64,000 nt of DNA from the NCBI RefSeq assembly GCF_900105655.1, contig NZ_LT629787.1, positions 1,488,001 through 1,552,000 on the forward strand, in the 5' to 3' direction. The stretch comes from Halopseudomonas salegens. GTDB lineage: Bacteria; Pseudomonadota; Gammaproteobacteria; Pseudomonadales; Pseudomonadaceae. The position numbers were made by a program, and so were the translations under genes. Position 1 is the stretch's first letter, and each line of letters begins with the position of its first letter. Below are positions 1-8,712 of the stretch, in pieces. The notes under the pieces were generated by a model, which was given only the letters and a program-made list of their open reading frames with translations, did no database searches and was not told the DNA's origin.

Positions 1-82
1 GCGCAATCAATTCACCGGTGTAGCCATTGGCGCCATAGATCATCCAGGGCTTGTGTGCTTGCTGATCGTTTTGATTGTTCAT
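1..82 (-). CDS. Saccharopine dehydrogenase-like NAD(P)-binding protein, N-terminal fragment
   Basis: Only the first 27 codons lie in the window; the gene runs off the left edge. The visible peptide contains a Rossmann nucleotide-binding turn, MIYGANGYTGELIA, at about residues 14-27, typical of saccharopine dehydrogenase / trans-acting enoyl reductase family proteins. The ATG at 82 is supported by an AGGAG sequence about 7 bases upstream (84-93). The substrate cannot be told from this fragment. Confidence 0.6.
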   Translation of the reverse strand, partial: MNNQNDQQAHKPWMIYGANGYTGELIA

Positions 83-258
83 CGGGTGCTCCTGATCGAT
101 TGCCTGCCAAGAGGTCAGGCTTGATGTTGTGGAGATTAGCATGGCACCGGGCATACAGCTAACTTCGTATAATGTATATTATGTTAAATAGGATAACAGG
201 TAGTAAAAGCTATCACGCTGGCACTGCCTCTATTCCTCTATTTGAATTCGAGTTCAGC

Positions 259-1173
259 CTACGGGTAAGCAATATACTCATCTTCATCAGCCGGCACTTT
301 GGCGAACCGCCCTGACTGCCAATCGGCTTTCGCTTGCTCGATCAGTTCCTTGCGGCTGGCGACAAAGTTCCATTCGATAAAGCGTTTGCCCAGAGGCTGA
401 CCACCGATCAAGGCGATCTGCGTGTTCTCATTGGCCTGAATCTCAAGCTGCTGCATATTGCTCAGAATTGCCATGCTGCCTTGTTCCAGCACGCTGCCGG
501 CCAGCTTTACGGCACCCTTGACCACATAGAGTCCACGCTCGTCGGCATCGGGTAATTCAAGACGTTGCCCGGTTTGCAGCGACGCTTCCAAATACAGGGT
601 CGGAGAAAACACCGGCACCGGCGAGCTGACGCCATAGGCCGAGCCCATCAGTACGCGCACGGTGACGCCGTTGATCTCTAAAGTTGGAATGCTCTCAGCC
701 CCGACATGATGAAATGTCGGCTCGATGGTTTCCTGTTCGGCCGGCAATGCCAGCCAGAGCTGCAAGCCGTGCTGATCGTGCTCGCGATTACGCACGGCAT
801 CCGTTTCACGCTCGGAATGCACGATGCCGCGCCCGGCGACCATCAGGTTGATGTCGCCGGGGCGGATAGCCTGCTGAGTGCCCAGCGAATCGCGGTGCAG
901 CATTTCGCCAGCAAACAGATAGGTTACGGTAGCCAGGCCGATATGCGGATGTGGCCGCACATTGACGCCCTGCCCGGCTGGAAACCGTGCCGGTCCCATC
1001 TCATCAAAAAAGATCCAGGGCCCGACCATTTTCTTCTTCGCTGTCGGTAGCAAGCGGCGCACGCTGAAGCCACCCAGATCGGCTGTGCGCGGCTGCAAAA
1101 CCAGTTCGATGGCGCTGCAGGCGCCCTCTTCAGCCAGGCAATGACCATCCATTCCGTTCAGTAAATTGCTCAT
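259..1173 (-). CDS. Pirin family protein (bicupin)
   Basis: The 304-residue product has the pirin signature in its first cupin: FFDEMGP, then RPHPHIGLATVTYLFAGE and HRDSLG. The histidines and the following glutamate are the expected metal ligands. A second cupin follows (LYVVKGAVKLAG onward). Pirins are metal-binding cupins, some with quercetinase activity; the role here is unknown. I chose the ATG at 1173 because the family homology begins soon after it (MSNLLNG); an in-frame start at 1233 would add 20 residues that look non-conserved. The gene is divergent from anr, with about 215 bases between them. Confidence 0.85.
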   Translation of the reverse strand: MSNLLNGMDGHCLAEEGACSAIELVLQPRTADLGGFSVRRLLPTAKKKMVGPWIFFDEMGPARFPAGQGVNVRPHPHIGLATVTYLFAGEMLHRDSLGTQQAIRPGDINLMVAGRGIVHSERETDAVRNREHDQHGLQLWLALPAEQETIEPTFHHVGAESIPTLEINGVTVRVLMGSAYGVSSPVPVFSPTLYLEASLQTGQRLELPDADERGLYVVKGAVKLAGSVLEQGSMAILSNMQQLEIQANENTQIALIGGQPLGKRFIEWNFVASRKELIEQAKADWQSGRFAKVPADEDEYIAYP

Positions 1174-1388
1174 GCTGGTAGCTCGTTTATGGGCACTGAC
1201 AACCAGTATGGTTTGTCGCTGCCCAACCGGCAACTGCCCGCGTTGAATCCTATACCCCCGGGCACATACTTGCTCTTACCCGGTTGCCAACGGGTTGCTG
1301 ATCAATAATTGCCGGGGTATATGGCAATAAGGGGTGTGATGCACTAGCATGAAGCACATCGTCAAGACTGCGCTACAGGAAGCACACC

Positions 1389-2120
1389 GTGTCTACAACT
1401 ATCCCCCTGCGTCGTGTGGCTGAGCCACACTGCAACGAGTGCTCTTTGGTTTCGCTATGTCTACCCACCGAATTGACCGATAACGAACTGATCCAGGTTG
1501 ACCAGATCATTACCCATGGTCGTACCCTGCAACCGGGCGATGTGCTTTTTCGCCAGGGTGAACCGGCCTTGTCGGTATTTGCTCTGCGCTCAGGCTCCTT
1601 GAAAAGCGTTGCGGTAACGGAAAAAGGCCAGGAACAAATCACAGCCTTTTATTTGCCGGGGGAAATGGTCGGTTTGTCTGCTTCCGAAGGTGAAGAATAT
1701 CCGGTCACCACAACGGCCCTGGATACCAGTGCGGTATGTGAAGTCTCATTTGCTCGCCTGGATAACCTGAGTTCTCACCTGCCTACCCTGCGGCGGCATT
1801 TCCTGAAGTTGATGAGCCGTGAAATTCGTGACAGTCAGCAAATGATGTTGTTGTTGTCGAAAAAAACCGCCGAACAACGCCTGGCTACCTTTCTGCTCGA
1901 TCTGTCAGCGCGCCATCGAACCCGTGGGTATTCCGCCACCAGTTTCCGTCTGGCCATGTCACGGCATGATATTGCTGACTATCTGGGGCTGGCGGTGGAA
2001 ACGGTTTCGCGGGTGCTGACCCGTTTTTCCCAGGCTGACCTGCTGGTGGTGGACGGCAAACAGATCGATTTCAACATCGCCCCTGGCGATTTCTATGCAC
2101 GGGTCGAAGAATTGTTCTGA
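1389..2120 (+). CDS. anr: Anaerobic regulator Anr (Fnr-type, 4Fe-4S)
   Basis: This 243-residue Crp/Fnr regulator has all four cysteines expected for an oxygen-labile 4Fe-4S cluster: Cys15, Cys18 and Cys24 near the N terminus and Cys117 in the sensory domain. The cyclic-nucleotide-like domain is followed by a C-terminal helix-turn-helix with ETVSR, the Fnr-type recognition helix that reads TTGAT-N4-ATCAA. The start is GTG at 1389, preceded by an AGGA at 1377-1380. In pseudomonads Anr activates dnr, nar and other anaerobic genes when oxygen is scarce, and the perfect box at 23097-23110 is a likely target. Its 3' end overlaps the convergent FemAB-like gene by 28 bases. Confidence 0.9.
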   Translation: MSTTIPLRRVAEPHCNECSLVSLCLPTELTDNELIQVDQIITHGRTLQPGDVLFRQGEPALSVFALRSGSLKSVAVTEKGQEQITAFYLPGEMVGLSASEGEEYPVTTTALDTSAVCEVSFARLDNLSSHLPTLRRHFLKLMSREIRDSQQMMLLLSKKTAEQRLATFLLDLSARHRTRGYSATSFRLAMSRHDIADYLGLAVETVSRVLTRFSQADLLVVDGKQIDFNIAPGDFYARVEELF

Positions 2121-3244
2121 TGATCGCTCTGCCGATACGGCAGCACTTCGCGCGCTTCTTGATGATAACGTTGCACGCCTGCGCGCTCGCGTAGGAGAAA
2201 ATCGGCTACTGCCTCATGCAGCCCCGATTGCAACTTGTGCCATGATTGCGTCAGCACGGGTTCAAAACCACGAATCAGTTTGTGCTCACCCTGAGCGCCG
2301 GCATCAAAACGTTGCAGGTTCAGTTCGATGCAGCGTTGCATGCCTTGGTAGAAACAGGTTTCGAAGTGCAGGCGGTCATACTCCTCCAGGCAGCCCCAGT
2401 AGCGGCCATAGAGTGTATCGCTGTCACTGAGAAATAGCGCACCTGCAACCTCCCTGCCCTGATGGCAGGCAAACAGCAGGTGAATCTGTTCCGGCATCGC
2501 GGCTGTCAGGGCAGTAAAAAAGGCGGGAGTCAGATAGGGTTGCTGACCGCGCTTGTAATAGGTGGCCGCATAAAATGGGTAGAACATTTCCCAGTGGCCG
2601 GCGTCCAGCTCGGCTCCGGAACGCCAATAGAACTCAATGCCCTGCTCTGCTACAGCCTGCCGTTCCTTGCGGAAGTTCTTGCGCTTGCGGGAATTGCACT
2701 GGGCCAGAAAATCGTCGAACTCGGCGTAACCGCGATTGAACCAGTGGAACTGACAGCCGAGTCGCTGCAACCAGCCCGCTGCTTCAAGCTGCGCGTTCTC
2801 GTTGCCGGTATTGAACAGCAAATGCAGGCTGGATACCTGATCGTTTTGCAGGCAGTTTTCCAGGGTAGCCAGCAACAGGTGCTGGGCTGCAGCATCGGTG
2901 CCTAGCAGTCGTGGGCCCTGTACCGGTGAAAAAGGTACAGCCGACAGCAGTTTCGGATAATACGGCCGCCCTGCCCGCTCCCAGGCTTCAGCCCATTGCC
3001 AGTCGAATACGTACTCACCGTAGGAATGCTGTTTGGCGTACAACGGCAATGCAGCCAGCAACTCACCGTCAGTCGACTCGACGACGCAATGCGCTGGCTG
3101 CCAGCCAGTGGCAGCCGCTACTGAGCCACTGCTCTCCAGGGCTTGCAAGAAGCCGTGTTGCAAAAAAGGATAATCGCTGTCCAGCAAGGCATTCCAGGCA
3201 CCCGGGGTGATTTGCGAGAGGCTGTCTAACTGGCGTATTTTCAT
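2093..3244 (-). CDS. FemAB/GNAT-fold protein (PF04339, DUF482 family)
   Basis: The 383-residue protein matches the DUF482 / 'peptidogalycan biosynthesis' family: an N-terminal WNALLDSDYPFLQHGFLQAL, a central CNSRKRKNFRKER motif, and HFETCFYQGM with RFDAGAQGEHKLIRGFEP near the C terminus. These proteins have a duplicated GNAT fold like FemAB aminoacyl transferases; the acceptor is not known. The gene is convergent with anr and overlaps its last 28 bases. Start ATG at 3244. Confidence 0.85.
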   Translation of the reverse strand: MKIRQLDSLSQITPGAWNALLDSDYPFLQHGFLQALESSGSVAAATGWQPAHCVVESTDGELLAALPLYAKQHSYGEYVFDWQWAEAWERAGRPYYPKLLSAVPFSPVQGPRLLGTDAAAQHLLLATLENCLQNDQVSSLHLLFNTGNENAQLEAAGWLQRLGCQFHWFNRGYAEFDDFLAQCNSRKRKNFRKERQAVAEQGIEFYWRSGAELDAGHWEMFYPFYAATYYKRGQQPYLTPAFFTALTAAMPEQIHLLFACHQGREVAGALFLSDSDTLYGRYWGCLEEYDRLHFETCFYQGMQRCIELNLQRFDAGAQGEHKLIRGFEPVLTQSWHKLQSGLHEAVADFLLRERAGVQRYHQEAREVLPYRQSDHQNNSSTRA

Positions 3245-3397
3245 CGCTCAAGCATGCCAGCAGCGCCGCCCTGCCGGCAAGCGGCTCAAGCGGCAAGCTT
3301 ATGACAAGGCGTTGCCGCGTCTGGGCTTTTTTTCAGTGGTTCCCTGGCCTTTTGGGCGCGAAAACAAAGCTGAGTGTCTGCATTACTATTGCAGTAC

Positions 3398-3429
3398 AAC
3401 CAACTGATTTTATTGATAATCAGTTGGTT
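3398..3429. repeat. Perfect 11-bp inverted repeat
   Basis: AACCAACTGAT at 3398-3408 is exactly complementary to ATCAGTTGGTT at 3419-3429, with a 10-base AT-rich loop. It lies just beyond the stop of the leftward DUF2057 lipoprotein gene. There is no T-run, so it is not a classical intrinsic terminator. It may be an operator or a 3'-end stabilising hairpin. Confidence 0.6.
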
Positions 3430-3468
3430 ATCCATGTCCTGGTCTCAAGCCTTCAGCTGTCCGCTATC

Positions 3469-4176
3469 TTACTGCGCCCAGTCGAGGAATTGCTGACGGC
3501 TTTCCGGTGTGAGGAGCAGCCAGAGCTGCTGCAGGGTGGTCAAGGTCGCATCGGTGGCTGGCAGTGTTGCTGCCGGCTGGGCCTGGGTCGAAGGCTGGCT
3601 GACCGCTGGACGTGCAACCGGGGTATTCGGTTGAGTGTTGGCTTGCAGTGGCATAACCACGTTGTCCGCATCATCGGATGAGCTTTCCATACCGATCAAT
3701 TGTGCCAGAGCCGACGTTGGGCGGTCCCCTGATCGGCTGGCGACACGTTCGCCGTCACGCTGATTGATGGCAGTTACTTCAAAGCGGCTACGCAGCTCGC
3801 GCGCCTGTTCCAGTGATTCAGGTTGCGTGTACTGCAGCATCCAGGCATCACCGGCGCTTCCGCTGAGGTTGATGATCGCCTGCCGCGAACGGATAACTTC
3901 ATGGCTGATGCCACCGCCAATATCAAAGACACGCTTGTACATCAGTACGATCTCGTAGTCGCCGGGGAGCAGTTCGAGAGCTTGCTGGCCGCCAATCAGC
4001 CTGTTTGCGGCAGGGACACGCTGTCCATTGATGCTGGTCACTTCCAGGTCTTGCGGTATTTTGACTGTCAGCAGGTTACTACTGGCCTGTTCATTACCGG
4101 GGTACAGGCGCACGTTCGATTGTTGGGCGCAGGCAGTCAGAAATACAGCAAGAAAAATACAGAACAGGGCACGCAT
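3469..4176 (-). CDS. DUF2057 family lipoprotein
   Basis: The 235-residue protein begins with a lipoprotein signal peptide ending in the lipobox LTAC (lipidated Cys near residue 16). The next part resembles the DUF2057 (YccT-like) family: VKIPQDLEVTSINGQRV, then LLPGDYEIVLMYKRVF. A low-complexity tail rich in Pro, Ala, Thr and Gln occupies roughly residues 175-215. The function of the family is unknown; it is probably anchored in the outer or inner membrane facing the periplasm. The ATG is preceded by GAGGA at a good distance. Confidence 0.75.
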   Translation of the reverse strand: MRALFCIFLAVFLTACAQQSNVRLYPGNEQASSNLLTVKIPQDLEVTSINGQRVPAANRLIGGQQALELLPGDYEIVLMYKRVFDIGGGISHEVIRSRQAIINLSGSAGDAWMLQYTQPESLEQARELRSRFEVTAINQRDGERVASRSGDRPTSALAQLIGMESSSDDADNVVMPLQANTQPNTPVARPAVSQPSTQAQPAATLPATDATLTTLQQLWLLLTPESRQQFLDWAQ

Positions 4177-4268
4177 GAGAAGTCCTCAATCCGGGTGAGT
4201 ACGATAAGCGACACCCTTTGGTGACCGCCTGGAGACGAGTTTAAGGCGATTTGATGACATTCAGATGA

Positions 4269-4315
4269 CAAAAAACCGGGTTGATGCAGCGCTTGCGCAC
4301 TGCCCCAACCCGGTT
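4269..4315 (-). terminator. Rho-independent terminator of the porin gene
   Basis: The arms CAACCCGGTT (4306-4315) and AACCGGGTTG (4274-4283) pair perfectly. The loop contains a second small GCGC hairpin. Read on the minus strand, the stem is followed by about six T residues at 4270-4275. It lies about 50 bases downstream of the porin stop. Confidence 0.9.
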
Positions 4316-4363
4316 ATCAATCCCTCGTCACGGAGCACACGCGAGGGTCAAACGGGGTGTTGC

Positions 4364-5395
4364 TCAGAAGTCGTAACGCAGACCGGCGGACAGACCTTTG
4401 GCGCTGTCGCCAGCAGAACCGTTCGGTGAAGCGCTACGAGCCTGGGACCAGGGAGTGACAGCAACGTTGTCGTCATTCTTGGTCCAGGCGTAGTTGGCGT
4501 AGACGCGCAGGGCGCTGTCCAGGCGATGTTCAACGCCGAAGGCATACAGGTCAGACTGGGTATCGTCAGCATCGGAGTCGCGCTGCATCCACATGCCGCG
4601 GATGTAGGTGCTCGGAGCGATCTTGAAGTCTGCACCCAGACCCCAGGTGTCAGAGGTCAGCGCATCGTTAACCGCCGGAGTGTCACCTTCATAGTCAACA
4701 GTCTGGAAGAAACCAACCACTTTGACTGCGTCGACGACCTTGTAGCCGATGGCGAAGCGAACCGCATCACGCTCGCCGCGTGAGGTGTCAGCTTCAAACT
4801 TTTCGTAGGCCAGTGCCGTGTCGACCGGGCCTTGCTTGTACGTCAGCGAGGTGCTCAGAGCATCGCCATCCGCACCGTCGATGGCTTCTTTGCCTTCATG
4901 TACCGAATAGGCGATGTTGACGCCAAAACCGCCCATGTCAGGTGTCGCGTAGTGGAAGGTGTTCGGCGTGCGCTCGTCGAAACGGGCATTGCCAAAACGG
5001 GTCAGGTTACGCATGTCACCGACCTGATCACCGAACAGGTTGGCCGGACCACGTGCCTTTTTGAAGGGGGTGTCGAACTGACCCAGGCGAACGCTGCCAA
5101 AACCACCGCGCAGACCGGCGAAAGTATCGCGACCGGCAAAGCTGGAGGTGCCTTCGTTGAAGTCAATTTGCTGTTCGATCTGGAAGAAAGCAGTGATATC
5201 GCCAACCTCACGGCTGCCACGGAAGCCCAGGCGCGATGAGTTGCTGGAAACGTTGACTTCCTTGTAGTCGTTACCATTGTCGAGATGATCCAACGACATG
5301 TGAACACGACCGTAAATGGATACATCAGCCGATGCCATCATTGGCATTGCAGCGGCAGCCCCAATAACAACCGCAAGCAGCTTCTTCTTCATCAT
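4364..5395 (-). CDS. Gram-negative outer-membrane porin (Porin_4 type)
   Basis: The 343-residue protein has a signal peptide (cleavage near MMASA-DVS) and starts the mature chain with DVSIYGRVHMSLDH, typical of trimeric general porins of the Porin_4 family. The alternating beta-strand pattern continues to a C-terminal aromatic (LRYDF), the outer-membrane insertion signal. It would form a 16-strand channel for small solutes; specificity cannot be read. The gene stands alone: a strong terminator follows, and a GGAGAG ribosome site precedes the start. Confidence 0.9.
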   Translation of the reverse strand: MMKKKLLAVVIGAAAAMPMMASADVSIYGRVHMSLDHLDNGNDYKEVNVSSNSSRLGFRGSREVGDITAFFQIEQQIDFNEGTSSFAGRDTFAGLRGGFGSVRLGQFDTPFKKARGPANLFGDQVGDMRNLTRFGNARFDERTPNTFHYATPDMGGFGVNIAYSVHEGKEAIDGADGDALSTSLTYKQGPVDTALAYEKFEADTSRGERDAVRFAIGYKVVDAVKVVGFFQTVDYEGDTPAVNDALTSDTWGLGADFKIAPSTYIRGMWMQRDSDADDTQSDLYAFGVEHRLDSALRVYANYAWTKNDDNVAVTPWSQARSASPNGSAGDSAKGLSAGLRYDF

Positions 5396-5525
5396 AACTC
5401 TCCTTCAGTGTGAAATAGCGTCAGCCTTGGCCGGCGCCGTGTCGTTATTCGACTGAGGGTGAGTATGGAAACGCTGGATGACAGGGGGGTTACTGGATTA
5501 TGAAGTTTTGATGTCAGCGGAACTT

Positions 5526-6149
5526 TTAGCGTTCAAGCAGGACCTGCACTATCAAGCGCAAGGCTAGGCCAATCAAGATCAACCCGGCAAAGCGGTTGAA
5601 CCAGTGTCCGCGGCGCTCTAGCCAGGGCAGAAAGCGTGCATGGGAAAATACCACTGCGACCACCAGATACCAGCCGGCATCAATCAGCATGACAGTCAGA
5701 ATGATCAGCAAGTGCCCGTGCCAATCCAGTTCCGGTGAAACAAACTGACTGAACAGGGCGAGAAAAAACAGAATCAGTTTGGGATTGCCAAGACCGACGA
5801 GGAAGCCGTCGCGCCATGCCTTGCGCTGCTGATCGGGGTTGAACTCGTCGGGTTTGATTGCCGTGGGCCGGGTTTGCAACGCCTGAAAACCGATCCAGAA
5901 CAGGTAGGCACCACCGAGCAGGGTAACGGTCTTGAACAGCCAGGGCTGACCCAGCAACAAGGCCCCTAGCCCGAGTACTGTCAGCAGCGCATAGACACCC
6001 ACGCTGAGGGCGTGGGCCAGGGCGGCGGCAATGCCGCTGGACCGCCCGCCCTGCAAGGTATGCCGCAACACCAGAGCCAGGCTTGGCCCCGGAGTTGCGG
6101 CGCCCAGGGCGCAGACGGCAACCAGTGTCAGCCAGAGGCTGAAGCTCAT
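5526..6149 (-). CDS. LysE family amino-acid exporter
   Basis: The 207-residue inner-membrane protein has about six hydrophobic segments and the LysE/RhtB signature near the N terminus (ATPGPSLALVLRHTLQGG), then WRDGFLVGLGNPKLILFF in the middle. The family exports amino acids such as homoserine, threonine or lysine; the substrate here is unknown. It is 17 bases downstream of the DUF945 gene on the same strand, so co-transcription is possible. Confidence 0.85.
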   Translation of the reverse strand: MSFSLWLTLVAVCALGAATPGPSLALVLRHTLQGGRSSGIAAALAHALSVGVYALLTVLGLGALLLGQPWLFKTVTLLGGAYLFWIGFQALQTRPTAIKPDEFNPDQQRKAWRDGFLVGLGNPKLILFFLALFSQFVSPELDWHGHLLIILTVMLIDAGWYLVVAVVFSHARFLPWLERRGHWFNRFAGLILIGLALRLIVQVLLER

Positions 6150-6166
6150 GACAGGATCACTCTGCT

Positions 6167-8017
6167 TTATTGGATCTCGGGCAAGATTTCGGTAATGCTG
6201 ATCTCCGCCTGAGAGCGCTCGCCATCCAGATCGGTCAGCCAGATGAAGTAATCACCGCTATCCGGCGTCTCGAAGATAACGCGTGGATCCAGTTCATACA
6301 TCGAGCGGTCGTCATTGCAATACACATTGCCATCCGGCGCCATGATGACCAGTGCTGTATCGGTCGGTGCGCTGGCTTCAATGATCAGTGGAAATGCGTC
6401 TGCCTGATAACTCAGCTCAACGTTCGCCGCAGACATATCGGTATAGCCGACACAGCCCTCGCCATAGGCTTCATCGACCATGTTATCACCACCCGATACG
6501 GCGCTGATCACGAAAGGATCAGGACTGAATCCTGCTGACAGCTCAATCGGGCCCTCTAGCGTGGCAGCCTGATTGCCTGCACTGCCTTGCGGCATAAAGG
6601 CCTGGCCCATAGCCATCAAGGTTGCCAGATCCATGATCGGCTCGTCGTGGGCAGTAAGCATGCGGTCACGCAGCGCAAAGGCGAACTCGTAACCATCGTC
6701 AGTCGGGCGTGCAAAGGGATTGTTCTGCATTTGCTGGGTAAACTGCGTTTTCAGCATTTCCTTCATCATGACCTGATCATCAGCACCGAGTTCAGCATTT
6801 TGTTGCTCAACCACCAGCTCGATCATGTTATTGATGGCGCTTTCAGTCAGACGCCCCTGCCCGGCTATGTTCAGATCATCCCAGACGGTCTCGGCAAAGC
6901 TGGCATCAAGTTTACCGTCCCCAAAGTAATCCATGTTGAGGCTGGCGGTGGCATTGAAGGGCTCGCCCAGGCTGATGCTGAATTCATCTATCGCCATTTT
7001 CGGCTGCGCAGCGAGAATACGCTCCAGTTGCGGGCGCAGGCCGGGCCAATACTGTTCAAGGTCTTCCGGGTCATTGATCTGATTCAGGCTGTGCATCAGG
7101 TCGGCATAGCCCTGTGTATCCAGACCAAGAACCGAATAACGCAGACGGGTCTCACCCAGGCGCATATCATCTACAGTGATCGGGCCCAGGCTCAGTTCAG
7201 CCGTGGAGTCCAGCTTGTCGCCGTTCTGCACGGTATCCGTTGCGAGTCGCAATGCTTCCATGCCCAGCTGATTTTCATCGGACGTGATACTGAAATTATC
7301 CAGCGTCAGGCTGGCATCGCCCAACCAGACATAAGGCTGCAGGCGAGAAGAATCACCGTCCAACCGCAGACCATCCAGTTCAAGGCTTACTGATTCCTCG
7401 GGGATATTCAGATGCAACGCATCCAGCTTTGCCATCAACGTCAGCTGCTGCTCGATGGGATGCATGCGAGCACTGAAGAAAGCGCCTGTGTGTTCCCAGA
7501 GGGCCTCTTTATCTCCCTCGGGATCTTTTATTGAGCCTTTATAATTAATTGCTTCCAGCGTAAAGCTCAAAGTATTGTCAATATGGCTTTCACCGCGATA
7601 ACTGATCATCGGTGCTTGTTCCGGATACTCCGTCAACCAGGGGCGAAGCATCTGCGGCAGGGGTATTGTCCCCTGCAGTTGTGCCAGGCCAAAGCCATGG
7701 CCGGGCAGCCAGGGGCCATGATCAACGTCGGCGCTACCCTGCCAGTTCAGCTCTGCTACTGGTAGCAGCTCATCCAGCACCTGATGCCAGGGATTGCCCG
7801 GCGCCGGGCGATAGACCAGATCATAATGCAGCTCGCCACTACCCCAGCCTTTGGAATACTCGAGCTTATTGACGATTACTTCGTCGTGCGCCACCAACTG
7901 TTGATTGATCAGTTGCACCTGTTTTTCTACCTGGTAACCGACGTAAGCCTGTGTTCCCAGATAACCGACAGCTACGACGGCTGCCGCAGTTACCAATCCG
8001 ATAACGGGTTTATTCAT
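6167..8017 (-). CDS. DUF945 (YdgA-like) protein with a PPC-like C-terminal domain
   Basis: The 616-residue protein has an N-terminal membrane anchor or signal (GLVTAAAVVAVGYLG) followed by the DUF945 region (VEKQVQLINQQL, SKGWGSGELHY) extending over roughly 480 residues. From about residue 490 the pattern changes: CVGYTDMSAANVELSYQA, DTALVIMAPDGNVYCNDD and SGDYFIWLTDLDG resemble a secreted beta-sandwich PPC-like domain. DUF945 proteins are periplasmic or inner-membrane proteins of unknown function. I chose the ATG at 8017; an upstream TTG at 8032 is in frame. The appended domain is unusual for the family as I know it. Confidence 0.7.
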   Translation of the reverse strand: MNKPVIGLVTAAAVVAVGYLGTQAYVGYQVEKQVQLINQQLVAHDEVIVNKLEYSKGWGSGELHYDLVYRPAPGNPWHQVLDELLPVAELNWQGSADVDHGPWLPGHGFGLAQLQGTIPLPQMLRPWLTEYPEQAPMISYRGESHIDNTLSFTLEAINYKGSIKDPEGDKEALWEHTGAFFSARMHPIEQQLTLMAKLDALHLNIPEESVSLELDGLRLDGDSSRLQPYVWLGDASLTLDNFSITSDENQLGMEALRLATDTVQNGDKLDSTAELSLGPITVDDMRLGETRLRYSVLGLDTQGYADLMHSLNQINDPEDLEQYWPGLRPQLERILAAQPKMAIDEFSISLGEPFNATASLNMDYFGDGKLDASFAETVWDDLNIAGQGRLTESAINNMIELVVEQQNAELGADDQVMMKEMLKTQFTQQMQNNPFARPTDDGYEFAFALRDRMLTAHDEPIMDLATLMAMGQAFMPQGSAGNQAATLEGPIELSAGFSPDPFVISAVSGGDNMVDEAYGEGCVGYTDMSAANVELSYQADAFPLIIEASAPTDTALVIMAPDGNVYCNDDRSMYELDPRVIFETPDSGDYFIWLTDLDGERSQAEISITEILPEIQ

Positions 8018-8137
8018 AGATGTATGGCGCAACCGATGTGCGCACGCTCCTTGTGATGGTTGTTGGGCAGCTCGCTAGAATACACGTAAATAACCTGACA
8101 GCCCAAGCTGGCGCGGACACATTTGTCATCAAGGCCG

Positions 8138-8572
8138 TCAGAGCATGAACATGGCTTTGGCACAAAAAACCAGTAGCATGGCGTGCAACAGCAGGCTGAC
8201 ATTCAGCCGGTACATGCCGCGCTCTGCGATAGATTGACGGCGGCGCAACAGGATCAAGGCCAGGTAGTGCACAATAATCAATACGGCCAGTAATAATTTG
8301 AGGCTGAGTAATAATGCAAAGGTGCTGGCCAGGGGTGATTCAAGCAGGTGCCGATAAGGCCAGGCCAAGGCGATACCTGTGCCATAGAGCACCAGGGCGA
8401 CCCAGTGAATTACCTGCCGGGCTCGTTGACTCAAGCGTTGACTCAATTGCTGGCGTCCGTCTGTTTGCAAGCCTTGCAGCGCCGGCCAGAGGATCATTAC
8501 CTGAAAGAACAGGGTTCCGATAAACGCCATTGCCATCAGCAAGTGTGCAGTCTTCAGCAGCAAGTAGGTCAT
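8138..8572 (-). CDS. Small integral membrane protein beside nnrS
   Basis: The 144-residue protein has four predicted membrane helices and conserved-looking histidines in the first (LKTAHLLMAMAFIG), third and fourth segments. This pattern resembles small heme-binding CopD/DUF2269-like proteins. Genes of this sort often accompany nnrS, and here the gene diverges from nnrS with about 140 bases between. A role in nitric-oxide or heme/copper handling is inference from the neighbour only. Confidence 0.55.
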   Translation of the reverse strand: MTYLLLKTAHLLMAMAFIGTLFFQVMILWPALQGLQTDGRQQLSQRLSQRARQVIHWVALVLYGTGIALAWPYRHLLESPLASTFALLLSLKLLLAVLIIVHYLALILLRRRQSIAERGMYRLNVSLLLHAMLLVFCAKAMFML

Positions 8573-8712
8573 TGCGACATCTCTGTATAACGTGTCCTTT
8601 CAGCTTACTGCATTCATGCTCCTGGCCCAGATGTCTCATGGAGTACCTCTTAATAAGTATTGCTCTCTGTCTGCGCCTTGCCGACTATGGCGGCATACCA
8701 GGGAGATACCTT

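Noticed and set aside
1280..1312. Fnr-type autoregulatory box before anr
   Set aside because: A TTG...ATCAA pair occurs at about 1295-1305 but the spacing is three bases too short for an Fnr palindrome.
8573..8712. Anr/Dnr box before nnrS
   Set aside because: No TTGAT-N4-ATCAA-like sequence with acceptable match was found on either strand.
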